This document shows positions 60,551 to 64,000 of a DNA stretch of 64,000 bases, in pieces. The notes beneath the pieces were generated by a model. The model was not told the origin of the DNA. It did no database searches and saw only the letters and a program-made list of their open reading frames with translations. The DNA comes from Synergistaceae bacterium (lineage in GTDB: Bacteria > Synergistota > Synergistia > Synergistales > Aminobacteriaceae): positions 50,556-114,555 of the forward strand of contig JAHDKT010000031.1 in the NCBI GenBank assembly GCA_018436725.1, in the 5' to 3' direction. Positions within the stretch are counted from its first letter, which is position 1. Each line of letters opens with the position of its first letter. The position numbers were made by a program, and so were the translations under genes.

Positions 60551-61249
60551 ATGATGAACGCAAAAGGAGACTCAATGATAGAGTACTACGCGCGACGCGC
60601 CGCCGAGTATGAACGCGTCTATAGCAAACCGGAGCGTCAGGTCGATCTGCAGACGCTTAAGGAATTTCTAGGCGGCGTTTTTGCTTGTGAGAGGGTTCTG
60701 GAAATAGCATGCGGCACCGGGTACTGGACCCAGTTCATGGCGAAGTCGGCGACGGCCATTCTAGCGACGGATTTCAATTCGGACGTGATCGATCTTGCAA
60801 GACAAAAGGTATTCGGAGCGTGCCGCGTACACTTTACCGAGGCGGACGCCTATTCTCTCGATACCGTATCCGGCGATTATACGGCGGGTTTTCACGGGTT
60901 CTGGTGGTCTCATCTCCCGAAGAACAAGATGCGCTTGTTTCTTTCGGCCTTTCACTCCAAGCTCCCGACCGGCGCGAAGGTCGTGATGATTGATAATCAG
61001 TATGTAAACGGAAGCAGTTCGCCGATATCAAGACACGATGCGGACGGCAATACGTATCAGTTGCGGAGACTGGACGACGGTTCCGAACACGAAGTCCTGA
61101 AGAACTTCCCTTCGGATGAAGACATAATTTCGTCTCTTGCCGGCTTTGCAACCGAAATCGGAGTGAGGCGGCTTCATTACTTCTGGATAGCCGAGTACAC
61201 GACGAAGGAAATGCCGAACACCGGATTCAACTTGATGAATGGACGTTAG
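60551..61249 (+). CDS. Class I SAM-dependent methyltransferase
   Basis: 232 residues. The SAM-binding motif I is VLEIACGTGYWT (about 57-68) and the acidic residue of motif II is in ILATDFNSD. FHGFWWSHLPKNK and the C-terminus are family-typical for small-molecule methyltransferases. AAGGAG upstream supports ATG 60551. The acceptor is unknown. It borders the patchwork region. Confidence 0.85.
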   Translation: MMNAKGDSMIEYYARRAAEYERVYSKPERQVDLQTLKEFLGGVFACERVLEIACGTGYWTQFMAKSATAILATDFNSDVIDLARQKVFGACRVHFTEADAYSLDTVSGDYTAGFHGFWWSHLPKNKMRLFLSAFHSKLPTGAKVVMIDNQYVNGSSSPISRHDADGNTYQLRRLDDGSEHEVLKNFPSDEDIISSLAGFATEIGVRRLHYFWIAEYTTKEMPNTGFNLMNGR

Positions 61250-61262
61250 AAAGACGTAGAAT

Positions 61263-61517
61263 CAATGCGCTCATGGTGTTCGCCCTTCATTCGATTTTCC
61301 GCGAAGCGTCTTCGAGAGCTTTTCGGCCCGATTCGGTAATGCGGTAGCGCTGCTTGCTGCTGCGGGGTTTGTCGGGCACGCTCATTTCGATAAGAGCGGC
61401 TTTCAGAGCAGGCAGCAGATAGGCCTCCCTGAAGTATTCCTCATGCTTGATCTCGAGTTTTTTCTGGATTTCAGTGCGCTTCATCCCGCCGGAGAGGACC
61501 GTTAAAAGCCGTCGGAC
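61263..61517 (-). pseudogene. Duplicated wHTH tail of an AlbA/RecG-C type regulator
   Basis: A near-identical copy of 63230-63484. On the minus strand 61287-61484 reads MKRTEIQKKLEIKHEEYF and onward to SRKIE, the C-terminal winged helix of the gene at the right edge. The rest of that gene is absent. It joins at GTCGGAC to a piece of the ABC ATPase gene. Confidence 0.8.
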
Positions 61518-61540
61518 GACACAAGCGCCCTCGCCAGCGC
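61511..61540 (+). repeat. 30-base copy of ABC ATPase coding sequence
   Basis: Identical to 45239-45268, within the first ATPase gene of the iron/polyamine ABC operon. The junction on the left shares the seven bases GTCGGAC with the wHTH fragment, which suggests joining by microhomology. Confidence 0.8.
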
Positions 61541-61542
61541 GC

Positions 61543-61965
61543 GCGCCGCTCCCGCCCGCTTTTCCCGGCTCCGCGCGGCGTGTTGCTCCCGTACGAAACC
61601 TGATACGACGTGGACCCGATTTGATCCACGGAAGAAAACGGCATATACTGAAAGCGGAAAAGCGCGCTCCACGCGCTTACTCGCAGAATCAAAGGAGGTA
61701 CATTCATGAAAATCGCAGTGTTCGGAATCGGCGGGGTCGGCGGAATCGTCGGCGGCGCGCTGGCCGCGGATACGCCGGACGCCATGTCCTCCCTCTACCG
61801 AGACCTCAGCAACGGCAAACCGGCGCGCGAAACCGAACTCGACCACATCATCGGAAGAATGGTGGAGATGGGACGGCGGACAGGCGTGCCGACCCCGTAC
61901 CACACCATCGCCTACGAACGCTTCGCCGGGAAGTAGCGATGCCGAAACAATGATCGAAGAGGAAG
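61543..61965 (+). repeat. Partial duplication of the panE locus
   Basis: 61543 onward matches 46930 onward (promoter, ribosome site and first 20 codons of panE). After an internal deletion it resumes with sequence from about 47806 and 47851 to 48036. Identity is high but not complete. Confidence 0.85.
61706..61936 (+). pseudogene. Internally deleted panE copy, 76 residues, in frame
   Basis: ATG 61706 follows AAAGGAGG. The product joins the first 20 residues of PanE (MKIAVFGIGGVGGIVGGALA) to a few residues from the middle and then the last 53. The substrate and most of the NADP domain are gone, so it cannot be a reductase. Promoter, ribosome site and frame are all kept, so a mini-protein may be made. 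Confidence 0.8.
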
Positions 61966-62140
61966 GCGAATTGGGGCCCGAGGCAACTCGTAAGAAATTC
62001 TTAACAGTTCGCAGCCGCTTTCGAGCGCGACATCGTGTCCTTCCTCAGCGTTGCGGACGCAAGGAGTGAACCATAAAACCCGCTAACGGCTTCCAATCCG
62101 CCTTGCTCCGTTGCACGGCTGAACTTTATCGTTAGTCGCT

Positions 62141-62185
62141 TTCCGGGGGATGCCCGGCCGGCTCGCTTCCAAGTCCAGCGACTCC
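62141..62185 (+). repeat. 45-base fragment of the BrnA-like antitoxin gene
   Basis: Closely matches 62931-62975, which encodes the ESLDLEASRLGIPR part of the antitoxin on the minus strand. The flanking sequence is unrelated. The stretch 61966-62210 holds no gene that I can support. Confidence 0.7.
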
Positions 62186-62210
62186 GCCCTGTTGCTCGGA
62201 GAATGGTTTC

Positions 62211-62468
62211 TTATTTGTACACGTCCCCCCGAGAATCAATCGAGGCAACGCGAATCGTCGTCAGGTCCTCGTCGATCAGCAGCAGAATTCTCCAGCCGCC
62301 GACTCTGAGCCTCCATTCAGAACGCCCCTTCAACGGTTTGATGTCGCCGGAAGGGCCGGTGTGGAGGACGTCGAGCGCGGTCAGTATTCTTCTGCGGTCG
62401 GGGTTCGGGATCTTTTCAAGGCGTTTCTTGGCCTCCGGGGAGAGATTGACTGTCCAAGGATTCACCAT
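62211..62468 (-). CDS. RelE/ParE family toxin
   Basis: 85 residues: SPEAKKRLEKIPNPDRRRIL, PLKGRSEWRLRVGGWRILLL and a basic C-terminal strand are typical of RelE mRNA interferases. The start overlaps the antitoxin stop. With the antitoxin gene before it, this is the only intact type II toxin-antitoxin pair in the window. Confidence 0.88.
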   Translation of the reverse strand: MVNPWTVNLSPEAKKRLEKIPNPDRRRILTALDVLHTGPSGDIKPLKGRSEWRLRVGGWRILLLIDEDLTTIRVASIDSRGDVYK

Positions 62469-62692
62469 AGTTCATTCATAACATCCTTCAGCGGAATATC
62501 CTTCCCCTCGGCGAACTCAGCCCGCGAAATCGCAAGACATTCCTCCTCCTCCGGCGTCAGAGGAGGCTCTCTGTCCTCCATCTCCTCCATTTCGACGTGG
62601 AGGGCATACGTCCGCAGACGTTCCACCCCTTGGGGGGAAAGCCGCCGAAGAACGCGTCGTACTTCGTTGCGCTCTTTGATAAGGCTGGTCAT
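62462..62692 (-). CDS. Antitoxin of the RelE pair
   Basis: 76 residues from ATG 62692, chosen for GGAGGAG five bases upstream. MTSLIKERNEVRRVLRRLSP leads into a long helix, and LTPEEEECLAISRAEFAEGK is a typical toxin-binding C-terminal part of RelB-like antitoxins. It precedes and overlaps the toxin gene, the usual order. Confidence 0.8.
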   Translation of the reverse strand: MTSLIKERNEVRRVLRRLSPQGVERLRTYALHVEMEEMEDREPPLTPEEEECLAISRAEFAEGKDIPLKDVMNELW

Positions 62693-62848
62693 CGGTACTC
62701 CTCCTTCTTTTTGCTGGAATAATGATAGCACTTTTGCATAACGGCGGGAAGAGAAGGAAGAGGGGGTAGGATATCAAGAACATCCGGGAATGTGCGGTCT
62801 GCGGAAACGCCACAGACTCGCTCTGCTGCGTGGTCGTCGTTCTTTCGC

Positions 62849-63106
62849 CTATGCCACGGGGTGCTGATCGGTTCCGTTTTCGTCCGAAGCAGATTTCAGC
62901 CGTTCCGACAGCCAGAGTTTGATGATCGCCTGCCGGGGGATGCCCAGGCGGCTCGCTTCCAAGTCCAGCGACTCCAGCATCCATTCTGGAAAAGAAACAT
63001 TTATCCGTTTTTGCTTCCTAGAGGATCGTCTCGCTCCGTCAAGATCAAGATGAAGGGTAATATCCTCGCCCTTGTCGAAGGCTTCGTCAAATTGTTTCGC
63101 TTTTAT
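62849..63106 (-). CDS. BrnA/CopG-like antitoxin with an ATA first codon
   Basis: An 85-codon frame reading KAKQFDEAFDKGEDITLHLD, QKRINVSFPEWMLESLDLEA and RQAIIKLWLSERL matches the BrnA antitoxin pattern (ribbon-helix-helix). No ATG, GTG or TTG starts it; the codon where relatives have ATG is ATA at 63106, with AAGGAGG upstream. Either ATA is used weakly, a mutation has disabled the gene, or only the last 43 residues are made from an internal ATG. Confidence 0.6.
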   Translation of the reverse strand: MKAKQFDEAFDKGEDITLHLDLDGARRSSRKQKRINVSFPEWMLESLDLEASRLGIPRQAIIKLWLSERLKSASDENGTDQHPVA

Positions 63107-63257
63107 AGAACCGCACCTCCTCCTTGCGGGATCTTCTCACCGAAATTATCCGGACAGGACGCTTCCTTTCGAGTCCACCGGGTATTGCCCGGACTTGTCT
63201 CGAATCAGGTACCTTCGTCCCGGCGGAAGCAATGCGCTCACGATGTTCGCCCCTCAT
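63087..63257 (-). pseudogene. BrnT toxin C-terminal remnant
   Basis: The 56-codon frame ends RPVRIISVRRSRKEEVRFYK, like the C-terminus of BrnT RNase toxins, and overlaps the antitoxin start as BrnT-BrnA pairs do. The preceding 30 residues do not resemble BrnT, so the toxin's catalytic part has been lost and replaced by unrelated sequence next to the wHTH gene. Confidence 0.55.
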
Positions 63258-64000
63258 TCGATTTTCCGCGAAGCGTCTTCGAGAGCTTTTCGGCCCGATT
63301 CGGTAATGCGGTAGCGCTGCTTGCTGCTGCGGGGTTTGTCGGGCACGGTCATTTCGATAAGAGCGGCTTTCAGAGCAGGCAGCAGATAGGACTCCCTGAA
63401 GTAGTCCTCATGCTTGATCTCGAGTTTTTTCTGGATTTCAGTGCGCTTCATCTCGCCGGAGAGGACCGTTAAAAGCCGTCGGACTTCCCCGGTAACTTCC
63501 CCGGTAACTTCCCCGGTAACTTCCCCGGTGACTTCCCCGGTAACAGAAGAAGCATCGTATTTACTATCGAGCTTGCCCTCTGTCGTCGTTTGGCCGCCGA
63601 ACTCGGGCGCGCTCACGATCATCCGGAACATGTCGCCCTCGATCAGCCGGGGGTCCGCTCCGCCGTAGAGCTTGCCGTACTTCATCATCTTGCGCATGCC
63701 GGACCCGAGTTCATCGGCCCGGAATATCTCCCGGAAGAAAGCGCCGATGACCGGATTCTTGGGAAACGGCGCGAAGGTCGACAAACTCAGGTCTCCGAAA
63801 CCGTGAGGCCGATTGGCGTTCTCGGTGACGACCCTGCCGTATTCGATGATGAGCCGGGCCGGTGCGCCGGGCAGATGTTGAGAAGGAGCTGATCCGGAGC
63901 GAAGAGCAGGACTCCGGCCAGGGTGACGCCGCTCTCGCGCGTCAGAGGGTCGGTCTGATAGAGCTGGGCGCTCCGCAGAAGCCGCAGATCGTCCATGTCC
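63254..64000 (-). pseudogene. AlbA/RecG-C type ATP-binding regulator, broken and cut by window edge
   Basis: Part of a larger gene. The edge-side frame (63996 down) gives TRESGVTLAGVLLFAPDQLLL; then the frame shifts near 63860 and RLIIEYGRVVTENANRPHGF, PFPKNPVIGAFFREI, ADELGSGMRKMMKYGKLYGG and the C-terminal winged helix follow. About 90 residues normally found between these parts are missing, so a deletion plus frameshift is likely. Five TGEV repeats link to the winged helix. The family resembles transcriptional regulators with AlbA and RecG-C/HATPase domains. Confidence 0.7.
63482..63541 (+). repeat. Five tandem 12-base repeats
   Basis: Units of (A/G)ACTTCCCCGGT coding for TGEV repeats on the minus strand. 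Such linkers of variable repeat number before the winged helix are common in this regulator family. Confidence 0.9.

Noticed and set aside
62090..62140. Integron attC-like inverted ends (CTAACG...CGTTAG)
   Set aside because: The ends pair, but they do not fit the RYYYAAC/GTTRRRY core sites, and no integrase or cassette array is present.
63482..63541. Short regular repeats as a CRISPR array
   Set aside because: Units are 12 bases with no spacers and code for a TGEV linker in a known protein family.

Overview
The window reads as a high-GC Gram-negative anaerobe, most probably of the phylum Synergistota, although no rRNA or marker gene is present to prove this. The support is indirect. There is a tungsten-type aldehyde:ferredoxin oxidoreductase, TRAP and peptide ABC importers with many amino-acid and peptide hydrolases, abundant chemotaxis and c-di-GMP genes, and the decayed tail of what looks like a Synergist-CTERM surface protein. 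No tRNA, rRNA, CRISPR array or intact insertion sequence was seen.

Layout. 0-8.5 kb holds single metabolic genes: a CoA-disulfide-reductase-like flavoprotein behind a CsoR/CstR-like operator, a VOC protein with a YjdF/DUF2992 protein, KduI, a cysteine-less BFD-like small protein, a solitary MinC, and a nitrilase facing a PucR regulator. 8.6-16.6 kb is a DeoR-controlled sugar-acid operon: IolJ-type aldolase, IolC kinase, TRAP DctPQM, a UxuB-type SDR and an RspB-type zinc dehydrogenase. 16.8-21.6 kb is a MoaD/ThiS-like carrier, a GntP-type permease, an iron alcohol dehydrogenase and AOR. 21.7-27.3 kb holds a chemoreceptor with a CZB domain, the copper genes copA-copZ and a second CopZ, with a small GG-motif peptide and a relic gene between them.

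27.5-41.7 kb is a signalling island. Three paralogous CHASE4-HAMP-PAS-GGDEF-EAL proteins are interleaved with a 5'-nucleotidase-like protein that has lost metal ligands, two DcuR-type regulators that have lost the phospho-acceptor aspartate, and a chemoreceptor. All three GGDEF domains carry Asn at the metal-binding Asp, so these proteins probably act mainly as c-di-GMP phosphodiesterases (inference).

41.8-46.8 kb is an iron(III)/polyamine-type ABC importer with one double permease and two different ATPases. It is followed by panE and a broken Phd-type antitoxin. 48.7-60.3 kb is a visibly less GC-rich, GntR-led operon: M28 hydrolase, a complete Dpp/Opp transporter, an M24 protein, an ATC-hydrolase family protein, an Asp/Glu/hydantoin-type racemase and an M20 amidohydrolase. 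Together these suggest uptake and opening of a thiazoline, hydantoin or carbamoyl amino-acid derivative. It is the best candidate for an undescribed pathway.

60.5-64 kb is an unstable region: a methyltransferase, then a patchwork of duplicated fragments (a wHTH tail, 30 bases of the ABC ATPase gene, an internally deleted panE, a BrnA scrap), an intact RelE/antitoxin pair, a damaged BrnT/BrnA pair, and a broken AlbA/RecG-C type regulator that runs off the right edge.
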